A stretch of DNA of 64,000 bases from Nitrospirota bacterium. Lineage in GTDB: Bacteria; Nitrospirota; Thermodesulfovibrionia; UBA6902; JAJYJJ01. Position 1 is the stretch's first letter, and each line of letters starts with the position of its first letter. Under the pieces are notes generated by a model. The model searched no databases. It was given only the letters and a program-made list of their open reading frames with translations, and was not told the origin of the DNA. Of this stretch, positions 36,286 to 45,959 are shown in pieces. Position numbers and translations under genes: made by a program. The stretch is taken from the NCBI GenBank assembly GCA_021789595.1, contig JAJYJJ010000003.1, positions 62,001 to 126,000 of the forward strand, read 5' to 3'.

Positions 36286-37713
36286 GTGGAAAAGGAATCC
36301 TATCTAACGCCATCTTCAGGCATTATAAAGAAGATACAAGACACTATCAAAAAATACTCCATGCTCTCTGAGGGAGATAGGGTGCTTGTTGGTCTGTCAG
36401 GTGGCGCTGATTCGGTTTGTCTTCTCAGCATCCTGCATAAACTCAGGGATGCATTTAAGATCGACCTGCACGCCTTATACATTGACCACGGCCTGAGGCC
36501 GAATGAGATAAAGGCAGAGATAGAGTTTTGCAAAAACCTCTGCGAGAGGCTCGGCATTCCCCTTAGCATAAAATCCATTGATGTAAGGTCGTATGCTAAA
36601 GAACATGGACTCAACAGGCAGGAGGCTGCAAGGGAATTGAGGTATATGGCCTTTGACGAGGCTGCCTTTGAGATCAAGGCAAACAGGATTGCCATTGCAC
36701 ACAATGCAGATGACCAGGCAGAGACACTTCTGATGAGGCTTTTCAGGGGCTCGGGCACAAAGGGGCTTTCAGGGATCCCGCCTGTAAGAAGGAATATCAT
36801 CAGACCATTAATCGAGACCGAAAGGAAAGAGATAGAAAAATTCCTCGATGAAGAGACAACAGACTTTGTCATTGATTCATCCAACCTAAAGGAAGATTAT
36901 TTCAGGAATAAGATAAGGCTTTCCCTGATCCCGATACTCAAGGGATTTAATCCTGATATTGTCCGGACCCTCTCAAAGACAGCAGACATCCTGAGGGAAG
37001 AGGAGAGATACCTTGAGACAATCGTCACCAAAGCTCTGATAAGGCTCATCAGTAGAAAAACCAGCGAGAGGATAGAGCTTTTCCTTACACCAATGGAGGT
37101 TATGGACAGGATTATACTGCGGAGGGTCATAAGAAGGGCAATAGATGAGACAAAGGGACTTCGGGGAATTGGCTTCCTCCATGTCGAGGACATCCTCCAC
37201 CTTATAAAGAATGGAAACCCAGGTGATAGACTCTACCTTCCAAAAGGCATAAGGGCGATAAAGGGATATTCAACCCTTATCATCACTCCAGAGGCCCCTG
37301 TTAAGCTGAAACACTATACACTTGAGGTACCTGGAGAGCTTGTGATTAAAGAGGCAGGTATTATGATTAATGCCTCTGTTGAGGCCTTTACAGGTGCAAT
37401 CCGTGAATCGCTTCTAAAGGCAGATGGAAAGACATCGGCCTTTTTCGATCTGGATAAATTAACCCTTCCACTTAAAGTCAGACCAAGAAAAGCAGGCGAC
37501 CTTTTTTATCCCTTTGGTTTTGGAAAAAGGAAAAAGCTTCAGGATTACCTTGTTGATGAGAAGGTCCCCCGTGATGAGCGTGATACAGTGGCATTAATTG
37601 TTTCAGGGGATGATATTGTCTGGGTTGTGGGTTACAGGACAGATGACAGGTTTAAGGTAACAGCGGCCACAAAAAGGATATTGGCTCTAAGGACAAAAAG
37701 GGTAAATACATAG
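36286..37713 (+). CDS. tilS: tRNA(Ile)-lysidine synthetase
   Basis: Converts C34 of tRNA-Ile(CAU) to lysidine, which sets AUA decoding. The PP-loop S38-G-G-A-D-S is intact, and the protein has the TilS central and C-terminal domains, with RPRKAGDLFYPFGF near residue 400. The GTG start has AAGGAG about 9 bases upstream. A TATAAT at 36256-36261 is a probable -10. Confidence 0.95.
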   Translation: MEKESYLTPSSGIIKKIQDTIKKYSMLSEGDRVLVGLSGGADSVCLLSILHKLRDAFKIDLHALYIDHGLRPNEIKAEIEFCKNLCERLGIPLSIKSIDVRSYAKEHGLNRQEAARELRYMAFDEAAFEIKANRIAIAHNADDQAETLLMRLFRGSGTKGLSGIPPVRRNIIRPLIETERKEIEKFLDEETTDFVIDSSNLKEDYFRNKIRLSLIPILKGFNPDIVRTLSKTADILREEERYLETIVTKALIRLISRKTSERIELFLTPMEVMDRIILRRVIRRAIDETKGLRGIGFLHVEDILHLIKNGNPGDRLYLPKGIRAIKGYSTLIITPEAPVKLKHYTLEVPGELVIKEAGIMINASVEAFTGAIRESLLKADGKTSAFFDLDKLTLPLKVRPRKAGDLFYPFGFGKRKKLQDYLVDEKVPRDERDTVALIVSGDDIVWVVGYRTDDRFKVTAATKRILALRTKRVNT

Positions 37714-37818
37714 CAGGATCTGGGCATGTATTAATTCACTGGCTTGACATTAATTCATCGTCTCCTTGCCAAGATTGCCCTTTATATGCTAATTTTAGAA
37801 AATTTTCAGGAGGCACAG

Positions 37819-40263
37819 TTGCAGGAGAGATATAATCCACAGACAGTGGAGGAGAAATGGCAGAGGCGCTGGGCTGAGAAGTCAGTTTTCAGGCTCAGGA
37901 TAGAGAAGGACAGGCCAAAGTTTTACTGCCTTGAGATGTTCCCCTATCCATCAGGAAAGATACATATGGGGCATGTGAGAAACTATGCCATTGGTGATGT
38001 CATTGCAAGATACAAACGCATGTGCGGTTACAATGTGCTTCATCCGATGGGATGGGATGCATTCGGCCTGCCTGCTGAGAATGCAGCAATAAAGCATAAT
38101 GTCCATCCTTCAAGATGGACATATGAAAACATAGCCTACATGAAAAAACAGTTAACCAGGCTGGGCCTCAGCTATGACTGGCAGAGGGAGGTTACAACCT
38201 GCGAACCAGAATATTATAAATGGAACCAGTGGTTTTTCCTGAAGATGTATGAAAGGGGCCTTGCCTATAGGAAGGCATCCTCTGTCAACTGGTGCCCTTC
38301 ATGTCAGACAGTCCTTGCAAACGAACAGGTCATAGACGGTCTTTGCTGGAGATGTGACAGCGTGGTAACGCTGAAGGAGCTTGAGCAGTGGTTTTTAAGG
38401 ATAACCGCCTATGCAGAGGAACTGCTTGAGGACTGCGACAGGCTTCATGGATGGCCTGAGAGGGTCATCACCATGCAAAAAAACTGGATCGGCAAAAGCC
38501 AAGGGGTCGAGGTAGACTTCAGGATAGATGGGATGCAGGAGGGGATAAGGGTATTTACAACAAGGCAGGATACACTTTATGGGGCCACATTTGTAAGCCT
38601 TGCTGCAGCACATCCCCTTGCAAAGATACTTGTAAAGGACAGCAAATCCCTTGATGCCTTAAAGGCACGATATGACGAGGTAGAGGAAAAGGAAGGGGTC
38701 TTTACAGGCCATTACGCAATAAATCCACTTAGCGGCGATAGGATCCCCATATGGGTTGCAAACTTTGTCCTTATGGAATACGGCACAGGTGCAATAATGG
38801 CAGTGCCTGCGCATGACCAGAGGGACTTTGATTTTGCAAAGAAGTATGGCCTTCCGATAAAGCCTGTGATAGTGCCTGAAAAGAAGCCAGAAGCCAGAAG
38901 CCAGAGGTCAGAAGATCTGGTGTTAGAAGGGGCGTACGAAGAAGAGGGCATTCTCATTAACTCAGGACAGTTTAGCGGTTTAAAAAGCCCTAATGCCAAG
39001 AGGGAGATTGCCAGATTTATTGAAGAAAAGGGGCTCGGCAAGAGGACCATAAATTATAAGCTCCGTGACTGGGGCATATCAAGGCAGAGATACTGGGGCA
39101 CTCCTATCCCTATCCTCTACTGTGATAGCTGCGGGATTGTTACTGTTGCAGAGGATGATCTGCCTGTTATACTGCCTGAAGATGTGAGGTTTACAGGCAG
39201 GGGCGGCTCTCCGCTTTCTGAGTCTGACAGATTCCTGAAAACCAAATGTCCTCTCTGCGCCGGAGATGCAAGGCGTGAGACAGACACCATGGACACATTT
39301 GTGGATTCCTCGTGGTACTTTCTCAGGTATTGCTCTGAGAAAGATAAAACCCGGCCGTTTGATAAGAACGACGCTGGATACTGGATGCCTGTTGACCAGT
39401 ATATAGGAGGGATAGAGCACGCTGTGCTGCATCTCCTGTATTCGAGATTCTTTACAAAGGTACTGAGGGACCTCGGGCTTATAGAGGTTGCCGAACCCTT
39501 TAAAAACCTCCTGACACAGGGCATGGTTATTAAGGATGGTGCAAAGATGTCAAAGTCAAAGGGCAATGTCGTTGACCCTGATTATCTCATAGAGACCTAT
39601 GGCGCAGATACATCAAGGCTTTTCTGCCTATTCGCATCACCGCCTGAGAAGGATCTTGACTGGTCTGACAAGGGGGTTGAAGGCGCATACAGGTTTTTGA
39701 ATAAAGTATGGGGAATAGTTCAGAAGTACAGAGGTCAGAGGTCAGAGGTCAGAAGTCAGAAAATACAAGGAACAGCCTCGCCATTGTTAAGAAAGACCCA
39801 TCAGACCATAAAGAGGGTAACAGAGGATATGGAAAAAGACTTTCACTTTAACACTGCCATAGCCTCACTCATGGAGCTTGTAAATGAGATAGCCTCATTC
39901 AATCCGCAGGGGGAAGAGGACTTTTATACGCTCCGGTTTGCCATTGAGACAGCCGTAATCCTGCTTTCTCCATTTGCTCCGCATATAGCAGATGAACTGT
40001 GGGAGGCCATGGGCCACAGCCAGAGCATCCTTGAGGTGTCATGGCCCAGGTGGGACATGGATGCCATAAAGGCGGATGAAATAGAGCTTGTAATCCAGAT
40101 AAATGGAAAACTGAGAAACAGGGTCATGATACCTGCTGACCTTTCAGAAGAGGATATAAGGCAGAGGGCACTTGCTGATGATAAAGTAAGACAATACATC
40201 AATGGAAAAGAGCTAAAGAAGATAATCGTGGTAAGAGGCAGGTTGGTGAACATTGTCATCTAA
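37819..40263 (+). CDS. leuS: Leucyl-tRNA synthetase with two in-frame repeat insertions
   Basis: Class I synthetase, 814 residues from a TTG start at 37819 that has AGGAGG 5 bases before it; the longer frame from 37744 lacks a site. HIGH is H-M-G-H (about 49-52) and KMSKS is about 576-580. The editing domain (CP1) is present. Two heptamer-period repeats are translated in frame: [12 protein letters not shown] (38885-38915) in the editing domain, and QRSEVRSQK (39729-39761) after KMSKS, before the anticodon-binding domain. It overlaps lptE by 11 bases. Confidence 0.95.
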   Translation: MQERYNPQTVEEKWQRRWAEKSVFRLRIEKDRPKFYCLEMFPYPSGKIHMGHVRNYAIGDVIARYKRMCGYNVLHPMGWDAFGLPAENAAIKHNVHPSRWTYENIAYMKKQLTRLGLSYDWQREVTTCEPEYYKWNQWFFLKMYERGLAYRKASSVNWCPSCQTVLANEQVIDGLCWRCDSVVTLKELEQWFLRITAYAEELLEDCDRLHGWPERVITMQKNWIGKSQGVEVDFRIDGMQEGIRVFTTRQDTLYGATFVSLAAAHPLAKILVKDSKSLDALKARYDEVEEKEGVFTGHYAINPLSGDRIPIWVANFVLMEYGTGAIMAVPAHDQRDFDFAKKYGLPIKPVIVPEKKPEARSQRSEDLVLEGAYEEEGILINSGQFSGLKSPNAKREIARFIEEKGLGKRTINYKLRDWGISRQRYWGTPIPILYCDSCGIVTVAEDDLPVILPEDVRFTGRGGSPLSESDRFLKTKCPLCAGDARRETDTMDTFVDSSWYFLRYCSEKDKTRPFDKNDAGYWMPVDQYIGGIEHAVLHLLYSRFFTKVLRDLGLIEVAEPFKNLLTQGMVIKDGAKMSKSKGNVVDPDYLIETYGADTSRLFCLFASPPEKDLDWSDKGVEGAYRFLNKVWGIVQKYRGQRSEVRSQKIQGTASPLLRKTHQTIKRVTEDMEKDFHFNTAIASLMELVNEIASFNPQGEEDFYTLRFAIETAVILLSPFAPHIADELWEAMGHSQSILEVSWPRWDMDAIKADEIELVIQINGKLRNRVMIPADLSEEDIRQRALADDKVRQYINGKELKKIIVVRGRLVNIVI
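38885..38915 (+). repeat. Heptamer tandem repeat in the leuS editing domain
   Basis: Three GCCAGAA units followed by a GTCAGAA-like unit; the 7-base period cycles through frames and reads PEARSQRSE. Confidence 0.8.
39729..39761 (+). repeat. Heptamer tandem repeat in leuS after the KMSKS motif
   Basis: Units of AGAGGTC/AGAAGTC type, four to five copies, read as [11 protein letters not shown]. Confidence 0.8.
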
Positions 40264-40780
40264 ATTATTTATAAGAGACAAGACGACTGCTGCTTTACTG
40301 CTGTGCTGCCTTTCAATCCTTTGCCTCTATGGCTGCGGCTATCATTTGATAGGCCCCTCACCATTAAAGAACGGCCTCACCATAGGTGACATAAAGAACT
40401 CCACAAGGGAGCCGCTGCTTGAAGAAAGGCTTGGAGCAGCGCTCATAGATGAGCTTTCAAAGGAAGGGGTAAAAGACATCAATAACGGAGGGCCTCTCAT
40501 TACAGCAGACATAAAGGCATTTTCCATGTCTGCAGTATCAGAGGCTAATGAACTGGCAGGCGAATATGCCATAACATTAAAGGTGGATTTCAGGGTCAAA
40601 AAGGACAATAGGGTAATAAAGATAGATTCTGTTGAGCCGCCTTTCCTTATAACATTTCAGGCATCGGATGTTATTCAGCAGACCGCCTCTTTAAAGGACG
40701 AGGCCGTCAGAAAGGCGATGAGAGAAATCGTAAGGGAATTCCTGATGAGGTTAAGGCTTGAGCTACAAAAACTTCCTTGA
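40253..40780 (+). CDS. lptE: LPS-assembly lipoprotein LptE
   Basis: Outer-membrane lipoprotein partner of LptD. The lipobox L-Y-G-C28 follows a hydrophobic signal, and GCGYHLIG after the cysteine is typical of LptE. It has 175 residues with a TTG start inside the leuS end. It overlaps holA by 23 bases, the common leuS-lptE-holA order. Confidence 0.9.
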   Translation: MSSKLFIRDKTTAALLLCCLSILCLYGCGYHLIGPSPLKNGLTIGDIKNSTREPLLEERLGAALIDELSKEGVKDINNGGPLITADIKAFSMSAVSEANELAGEYAITLKVDFRVKKDNRVIKIDSVEPPFLITFQASDVIQQTASLKDEAVRKAMREIVREFLMRLRLELQKLP

Positions 40781-41651
40781 TGAGCTTAAAAAGGGCCTGC
40801 CGAGGCCTGTTTATCTTTTACATAGCGACGAAGACTTCCTGCTTGAAGAGGCCATAGATAAGGCAGTAGAGGCCTTCTTCGCCTCACACCCAGGGGATTT
40901 TAACTATAACCTCTTTTATCCGTCAACAGACATCGCTGAGATTATAGATACCATTAAAACACTCCCATTCATGGCACCCAGGAGACTGGTTGTTCTTAGA
41001 GAAACGCATCAGCTTAATGCAAAAGGGATCAGGGCTATTGAGGATTACATAAAAAACCCTGTTGATACCTCATGCCTTCTCATGGTCTCTGCAAAGGCGC
41101 CAAAGGGAAGGTTTGAAGGTGCAAGGATTATCCCCATGGGTATAAGGCCTGATGAACTCAAACTCTGGATAGCCCAGAGGCTAAATCGGGTTGGAATAAA
41201 GATAACAGAAGATGCAAGGGATTATCTCATGGAGATGATAGGCCCTGATATGGGCATACTATTTCAGGAGACAGAAAGGCTCTCGCTCCTCGGCAGAGAT
41301 ACAATAGAGAAAAAGGACATAGAAGACTCTATCCTCGATACCATCGAGCTTACACCCTTTAATCTGGTAGATGCGATTGAGAGACACCAGGCAGAAAGGG
41401 TGATGAGGATATTCAAAAACCTGATGGGGTCAGGTCAGGAACCAACATCAATCCTCGGAGCACTATGCTGGCATTATAAGAGGCTCTACAGCCAGAAAAA
41501 ACAGAAGGATGCGCGGCGCTATGACAGTGCCTTCTTACGGGTATTTAAAGCACTCCATGAGGCAGACATCGCCTTAAAGGGAGCTGGAAGGCCTGAGGTC
41601 GTTCTTCAGTCCCTATTCCTTAAGCTGCTACAGAAGAGCCCAGGCCATTAA
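40758..41651 (+). CDS. holA: DNA polymerase III delta subunit
   Basis: Clamp-loader delta subunit, 297 residues, with the family start RPVYLLHSDEDFLLEEA. The TTG start has GAGG 7 bases upstream. It follows lptE, the standard neighbour, and its 3' end overlaps the convergent rpsT by 32 bases. Confidence 0.93.
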   Translation: MSYKNFLDELKKGLPRPVYLLHSDEDFLLEEAIDKAVEAFFASHPGDFNYNLFYPSTDIAEIIDTIKTLPFMAPRRLVVLRETHQLNAKGIRAIEDYIKNPVDTSCLLMVSAKAPKGRFEGARIIPMGIRPDELKLWIAQRLNRVGIKITEDARDYLMEMIGPDMGILFQETERLSLLGRDTIEKKDIEDSILDTIELTPFNLVDAIERHQAERVMRIFKNLMGSGQEPTSILGALCWHYKRLYSQKKQKDARRYDSAFLRVFKALHEADIALKGAGRPEVVLQSLFLKLLQKSPGH

Positions 41652-41916
41652 CCAATCTTGTAAGCCTGGATGCATTCCTTGATGCAGTATTCTTATGGAT
41701 TACACCTTTTGAGGCAGCCCTGTTTATGGCAGGGATGGCCTTTGTAAGGGCGGCCTTTGCGGCTTCAAGATTCTTGTTGGAGACCTCGATCTCAACCTTC
41801 TTTGAAAGGTTCTTAAGATATGTCTTAAGAGTCCTGTTCCTGAGTCTCCTCTTTTCAGCCTGTCTTGCCCTTTTGAGGGCTGACTTATTTCTCTTTGGTA
41901 CTGATTTGCCTGGCAA
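41620..41916 (-). CDS. rpsT: 30S ribosomal protein S20
   Basis: A 98-residue basic protein that binds 16S rRNA. The NKSALKRARQAEKRRLRNR segment is the family hallmark. It begins with TTG at 41916, with GGAGG 7 bases upstream; rpsT commonly uses a non-ATG start elsewhere too. It is slightly longer than average (about 88). Confidence 0.96.
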   Translation of the reverse strand: MPGKSVPKRNKSALKRARQAEKRRLRNRTLKTYLKNLSKKVEIEVSNKNLEAAKAALTKAIPAINRAASKGVIHKNTASRNASRLTRLVNGLGSSVAA

Positions 41917-42000
41917 TCTAAAACCTCCTCAGTTATAATACATCTGCCGCAAGGGCATTTTAAGTTGACTTTTTTAACATTAAAGCAAGGGGAAAGTCAA

Positions 42001-43560
42001 GTGGATGACAATAAGAGGGTAACAAAGGCTGCAGGGCTTATCTCCATAGCCACCTTTATAAGCAGGATAACAGGCTATATCAAGGATATGATCTTAGCCC
42101 GAATATTCGGCGCAAGCGGGATGACCGATGCCTTCTTTGTTGCCTTCAGAATCCCGAATCTCCTCAGGGAACTGTTTGCAGAGGGCTCTATGTCCGCTGC
42201 CTTTGTGCCTGTCTTTACAGAGTATCTGACAGACAAGGGCAGGGAAGAGGCAAAGAGGCTTGCGGTTGTCACATTCAGCTTCCTCCTTACAATACTTAGC
42301 TTTATCTGCATCCTTGGGGTTATATTTGCTCCGATCATAGCCACTGTGATTGCACCTGGTTTTCTGAATGACCCTGAAAAGTTTTCCATGACCGTAACCC
42401 TGACAAGGATCATGTTCCCATTCCTGTTATTTATAAGCCTCGCTGCACTTTCCATGGGTATCTTGAATTCATTGAGGGCATTTTTTGTCCCTGCCATAGC
42501 GCCTGTGTTTTTTAACCTCGTTATAATAGCATCTGCATTATTCCTGAGCCCTGAATTTGACAGGCCGCTTCTTGCCATAGCAATAGGTGTAACACTTGGA
42601 GGGGCGACCCAGTTCCTTGTCCAATTGCCATCGATTATAAGGCACGGATTTGGCTTTAGGCTGCTTTTTAATTTCTCACATCCAGGGCTCAAGAGGATGC
42701 TTGTGCTTCTCCTCCCTGCTGTACTTGGTATGGCAGTTGCACAGATAAACATCTTCCTCAGTACGATCTTTGCCTCATATCTCCCTCATGGAAGTGTCAC
42801 ATACCTTTATTACGGCATGCGTCTTATACACTTCCCCATAGGCATCTTTGGCATTGCCATGTCAATGGCAGTTCTGCCTGTACTCTCGGAGCAGGCAGTG
42901 AAAAAAGAGATGCACAAACTGAGGGATACATTCTCCTTTTCACTAAGACTCCTTTTCTTCATAACCATTCCAGCCATGGCAGGGCTTATTGCCTTAGGCG
43001 AACCCATTGTGAACCTCTTATTCCAGCGTGGGAGGTTCACATATATGGCAACCATAGGCACAACAGAGGCCCTTTTCTTTTATTCCCTCGGTCTATGGGC
43101 ATTTGTCGGGGTAAGGATAGTGGCATCCACATTCTACTCGATGAAGGATACAAGGACACCTGTATTCGTGGCCGTCCTCTCAGTCCTTGTTAATATAACC
43201 TTCAGCCTTATCCTGATGGGGCCATTAAGACATGGCGGACTTGCCCTTGCCAATTCTATTGCATCAGCAGTAAACTTCTCTGTCTTATTCTTTGTGTTAA
43301 GAAAAAGGCTTGGAAGGCTTGATACAAAGAGGATACTAAGGTCATTTATGAAGATATCAATAGCATCCCTTATTATGGGTATTTTGGGGCATGTTGCGCT
43401 GCATGGGGATATGTGGAAGGTAACAGGCATGGCAGTAAATAAGGCAGGGCTTTTAATAGGAACAATAATAGTCTGCCTCTCAGTTTATCTATTTCTGATG
43501 TATGTTCTAAAAAGCGATGAGCTTAAATATCTATTAGAACTGCGGAGGGGGAAGGAATGA
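42001..43560 (+). CDS. murJ: Lipid II flippase MurJ
   Basis: Polytopic membrane protein of the MATE/MVF fold that moves lipid II across the inner membrane. About 519 residues from GTG 42001 with about 14 hydrophobic segments; FGASGMTDAFFVAFRIPNLLRELFAEGSMSAAF contains the conserved MurJ region. GTG 42001 is preferred over the in-frame start at 41965 because it has a GGGGA-type site. It ends with a 4-base overlap with the following hydrolase. Confidence 0.94.
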   Translation: MDDNKRVTKAAGLISIATFISRITGYIKDMILARIFGASGMTDAFFVAFRIPNLLRELFAEGSMSAAFVPVFTEYLTDKGREEAKRLAVVTFSFLLTILSFICILGVIFAPIIATVIAPGFLNDPEKFSMTVTLTRIMFPFLLFISLAALSMGILNSLRAFFVPAIAPVFFNLVIIASALFLSPEFDRPLLAIAIGVTLGGATQFLVQLPSIIRHGFGFRLLFNFSHPGLKRMLVLLLPAVLGMAVAQINIFLSTIFASYLPHGSVTYLYYGMRLIHFPIGIFGIAMSMAVLPVLSEQAVKKEMHKLRDTFSFSLRLLFFITIPAMAGLIALGEPIVNLLFQRGRFTYMATIGTTEALFFYSLGLWAFVGVRIVASTFYSMKDTRTPVFVAVLSVLVNITFSLILMGPLRHGGLALANSIASAVNFSVLFFVLRKRLGRLDTKRILRSFMKISIASLIMGILGHVALHGDMWKVTGMAVNKAGLLIGTIIVCLSVYLFLMYVLKSDELKYLLELRRGKE

Positions 43561-44183
43561 TTCTAAGGATGCTTGCAGTAGGGCCGTTGGAGGTAAACTG
43601 TTACATCGTTGCCGATGATAACACAAAGGACGCCATAGTCATAGACCCGGGTGACGAGCCTGACAGGATAATGGAATATCTTGATGGGTACAAGGCAAGA
43701 TATATTATCTGCACACATGCACATTTTGACCATGTAGGCGCAGTCAGTGATATAAAGAGCAAGACAGATGCAAAGGTAATGCTTCATAAAGGCGACCTCG
43801 AACTTTATCAGGGGGCAAGGGATCAGGCTGCCTTCTGGGGATATGACCTGGAGCCACTGCCAGATGTGGATGGATTCCTTAGAGAGGGAGATAGGATAGA
43901 GATAGGTTCGCTCATGTTTGAGGTCCTGCATACACCGGGGCATAGTCCTGGCTGCATATGTCTTTATGGAGAAGGCATTGTATTTACAGGAGATACCCTT
44001 TTTGCAGGTTCTGTTGGAAGGACAGATTTCTTAGGTGGCAATCTGGCCCAGCTCAAGGATTCCTTCAGAAGGCTATTGAGGCTTCCTGATGATGTCAGGG
44101 TATTGCCCGGGCACGGCCCAGAAACCACCATGAAAAGAGAAAAACATGACAATCCATTTTCAGATGACGCACTGGCGTTGTGA
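43557..44183 (+). CDS. Metallo-beta-lactamase hydrolase, glyoxalase II-like
   Basis: A 208-residue cytosolic hydrolase with T-H54-A-H56-F-D58-H59 and later GH residues (HTPGHSPG, LPGHG). The order PGDEPDRI..THAHFDHV matches the short glyoxalase II-like group (YcbL type). Substrate not defined. It is coupled to murJ by a 4-base overlap and ends before the riboswitch region. Confidence 0.9.
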   Translation: MILRMLAVGPLEVNCYIVADDNTKDAIVIDPGDEPDRIMEYLDGYKARYIICTHAHFDHVGAVSDIKSKTDAKVMLHKGDLELYQGARDQAAFWGYDLEPLPDVDGFLREGDRIEIGSLMFEVLHTPGHSPGCICLYGEGIVFTGDTLFAGSVGRTDFLGGNLAQLKDSFRRLLRLPDDVRVLPGHGPETTMKREKHDNPFSDDALAL

Positions 44184-44219
44184 TAGCGCATGGCAAGATG
44201 TTGAGAAAAAAAATAGTCA

Positions 44220-44249
44220 TTGACTTTTCCATGGTTCTTGCTGTAAAAA
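44220..44249 (+). promoter_or_regulatory. Possible promoter of the B12-riboswitch transcript
   Basis: TTGACT (44220-44225) with TAAAAA 18 bases downstream. The -10 is weak, but its position just before the aptamer is right. Confidence 0.35.
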
Positions 44250-44261
44250 TTATCATAGTTT

Positions 44262-44535
44262 CAGGTGCAGAGAAGCTTAATAGGGAATCTCGTTAAAATC
44301 GAGAGCGGTCCCGCCGCTGTAACTGGGGACGAAACCACACTCCAAAACCACTGGGGCTTAGAAGTCCTGGGAAGGCGTGGGAGGTAGAGAGATCCAGGAG
44401 CCAGAAGACCTGCCTGGAAAGGACAGAACACAGAAGTCAGAATACAACCCCCCTCCCTCTCGAAGGGGGAGGGCAAGGGAGAGGGTGAAAATCTGGGCTC
44501 TGTGCTCTGAATAGAGCCTTCTCGCGGACAGAAGG
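44262..44535 (+). ncRNA. Cobalamin riboswitch
   Basis: Conserved core blocks occur in order: GGTG near 44264, AATAGGGAA (44279-44287), CCCGCCGCTGTAA around 44310-44322, CCACTGG, GGGAAGGCG (44369-44377) and the B12 box GAGCCAGAAGACCTGCC (44398-44414). A hairpin with stem CCTTCT/AGAAGG (44517-44535) has the loop CGCGGAC, complementary to CCGC of the L5 loop, so the kissing contact is present. About 100 bases separate the B12 box and that hairpin, and they contain a G/C palindromic repeat. It is followed by an intrinsic terminator before the ThiC paralogue. Confidence 0.93.
44446..44488. repeat. Palindromic C/G repeat inside the riboswitch linker
   Basis: CCCCCTCCCTCTCGAAGGGG with a GAGGGCAAGGGAGAGGGTG extension, an imperfect hairpin of the dispersed-repeat kind, lying between aptamer and kissing hairpin. 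Confidence 0.65.
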
Positions 44536-44559
44536 CGGGGATGAAGTAAAACAGGGTGC

Positions 44560-44592
44560 AATCCCCAGGGCATATTGCCCTGGGGATTTTTT
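44560..44592 (+). terminator. Riboswitch-controlled intrinsic terminator
   Basis: A 13 bp stem, AATCCCCAGGGCA with its exact complement and a 3-base loop, followed by TTTTTT. It sits after the kissing hairpin and 18 bases before the ATG. B12 binding would be expected to favour termination. Confidence 0.9.
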
Positions 44593-44609
44593 ATTATATG
44601 GAGGGAAAG

Positions 44610-45911
44610 ATGACACAGATTGAAAGGGCAGTAAAAGGCGAGGTAACAGAGGAGACAAGCAGGGTTGCAAGGGATGAGGGGCCTACTCCTGAGGTTGTTA
44701 GAAGTCGTGTAGCATCAGGACAGATAGTGATTCCTTCTAACAAAAACAGGGAAGCAAAGGTCATCGGCATTGGCAAGGGGTTGAGGACAAAGGTAAATGC
44801 AAGCATAGGGACCTCAACAGAGATAGCGGACACTGCAATGGAGATAGAGAAGGCAAAGATAGCCGAGGCATATGGGGCCGACACGCTGATGGATTTAAGC
44901 GTTGGTGGCGACATCGCCAGGATAAGGAAAGAGGTGATGAATGCAGTAACGATTCCTGTGGGAACTGTGCCCCTTTATGAGGCATTTGCCATAGCCATTG
45001 AGAAATACGGGGCAGCGATAAATATGCCAGAAGAACTGCTGTTCGATGTGATGGAGAGGCAATGCGATGAAGGGGTCTCTTTTATGGCCATACACTGCGG
45101 CATTAACAGGATGACCATTGAACGGTTAAGAAAACAGGGTTACAGATACGGCGGCCTTGTATCAAAGGGCGGCTCATACCTGACGGCATGGATGCTGCAT
45201 AATGACAGGGAAAATCCGCTCTATGAGAGATTTGACCGTGTTGTTGAGATACTAAAAAAACACGATGTTGTGCTGAGCCTTGGTAACGGCTTCCGCGCAG
45301 GAGCAATTCACGATTCAACCGATAGGGTTCAGATCCAGGAGCTTATCATAAACTGTGAGCTTGCAGAGACAGGACGCAGGATGGGATGCCAGATGATGGT
45401 CGAAGGCCCAGGGCACATCCCCATTGATGAGATAGAGGCAAACATAATCCTTGAAAAGAGGATGAGTGGAGAGGCCCCATTCTATATGCTCGGCCCAATA
45501 ACAACAGATATTGCCCCTGGCTACGACCATGTTACTGCTGCCATTGGAGCATCCCTTTCATCTGCTTATGGCGCTGATTTTATCTGCTATGTTACCCCTT
45601 CTGAGCATCTCGGCCTTCCATATCCAGAGGATGTAAAAGAGGGGGTAATCACAGCACGGATCGCTGCACATATCGGTGATATGGTAAAGAATAAAGACCG
45701 TGACAGGGACAGGGAGATGTCAAAGGCAAGGCGGGATCTGAACTGGAAACAGCAATTCGAAATTGCCCTTACAAGTGAAAGGGCACATTATATCAGGAAT
45801 AAACGCCAGAGCCCATCAGAGGAGCACTGCACCATGTGCGGTGAGTTCTGCGCATCACAGATACTCAAGGGCTTTTTTGATAAGGAGATGCAAGACTATG
45901 GAAAGAAATAG
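44610..45911 (+). CDS. bzaF: ThiC-family radical SAM enzyme, probable 5-hydroxybenzimidazole synthase BzaF
   Basis: A 433-residue protein of the ThiC fold. The cluster motif C407-x2-C410-x3-C414 is at the C-terminus and GGLVSKGGSYLTAWMLH fits the family. I start it at ATG 44610, with GGAGGG 5 bases upstream. ThiC makes HMP-pyrimidine for thiamine from AIR; the paralogue BzaF turns AIR into 5-hydroxybenzimidazole, the lower-ligand precursor of B12, and is typically under a cobalamin riboswitch. That riboswitch is present here and no thiamine-type (TPP) riboswitch is seen. Substitutions such as LSLGNGFRAG where ThiC usually has LSLGDGLRPG also suggest a paralogue. ThiC itself remains the alternative. 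Confidence 0.75.
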   Translation: MTQIERAVKGEVTEETSRVARDEGPTPEVVRSRVASGQIVIPSNKNREAKVIGIGKGLRTKVNASIGTSTEIADTAMEIEKAKIAEAYGADTLMDLSVGGDIARIRKEVMNAVTIPVGTVPLYEAFAIAIEKYGAAINMPEELLFDVMERQCDEGVSFMAIHCGINRMTIERLRKQGYRYGGLVSKGGSYLTAWMLHNDRENPLYERFDRVVEILKKHDVVLSLGNGFRAGAIHDSTDRVQIQELIINCELAETGRRMGCQMMVEGPGHIPIDEIEANIILEKRMSGEAPFYMLGPITTDIAPGYDHVTAAIGASLSSAYGADFICYVTPSEHLGLPYPEDVKEGVITARIAAHIGDMVKNKDRDRDREMSKARRDLNWKQQFEIALTSERAHYIRNKRQSPSEEHCTMCGEFCASQILKGFFDKEMQDYGKK

Positions 45912-45937
45912 GGCAGCAAAGGCTGCTGCCCTATTTT
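45907..45937 (+). terminator. Terminator after the bzaF-like gene
   Basis: A 12 bp stem (AATAGGGCAGCA and complement, loop AAGGC) followed by TTTT. It contains the gene's stop codon and may also act for fhs on the other strand. Confidence 0.85.
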
Positions 45938-45959
45938 AACTAACATAGGTGAATCCCTT

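Noticed and set aside
37744-37818. Upstream start of leuS
   Set aside because: The 25 extra residues have no ribosome site and no family similarity, whereas TTG 37819 has AGGAGG at 5 bases.
38881-39770. Frameshift in leuS suggested by odd low-complexity stretches
   Set aside because: The frame is open throughout and the conserved motifs on both sides are in phase; the stretches are in-frame repeats.
40253-40263. leuS/lptE overlap as an annotation error
   Set aside because: TTG starts with short overlaps recur through this operon (lptE, holA), so coupling is the simpler reading.
44262-44592. Thiamine (TPP) riboswitch before the ThiC-like gene
   Set aside because: The thi-box pattern is absent, whereas all cobalamin aptamer blocks are present in order.
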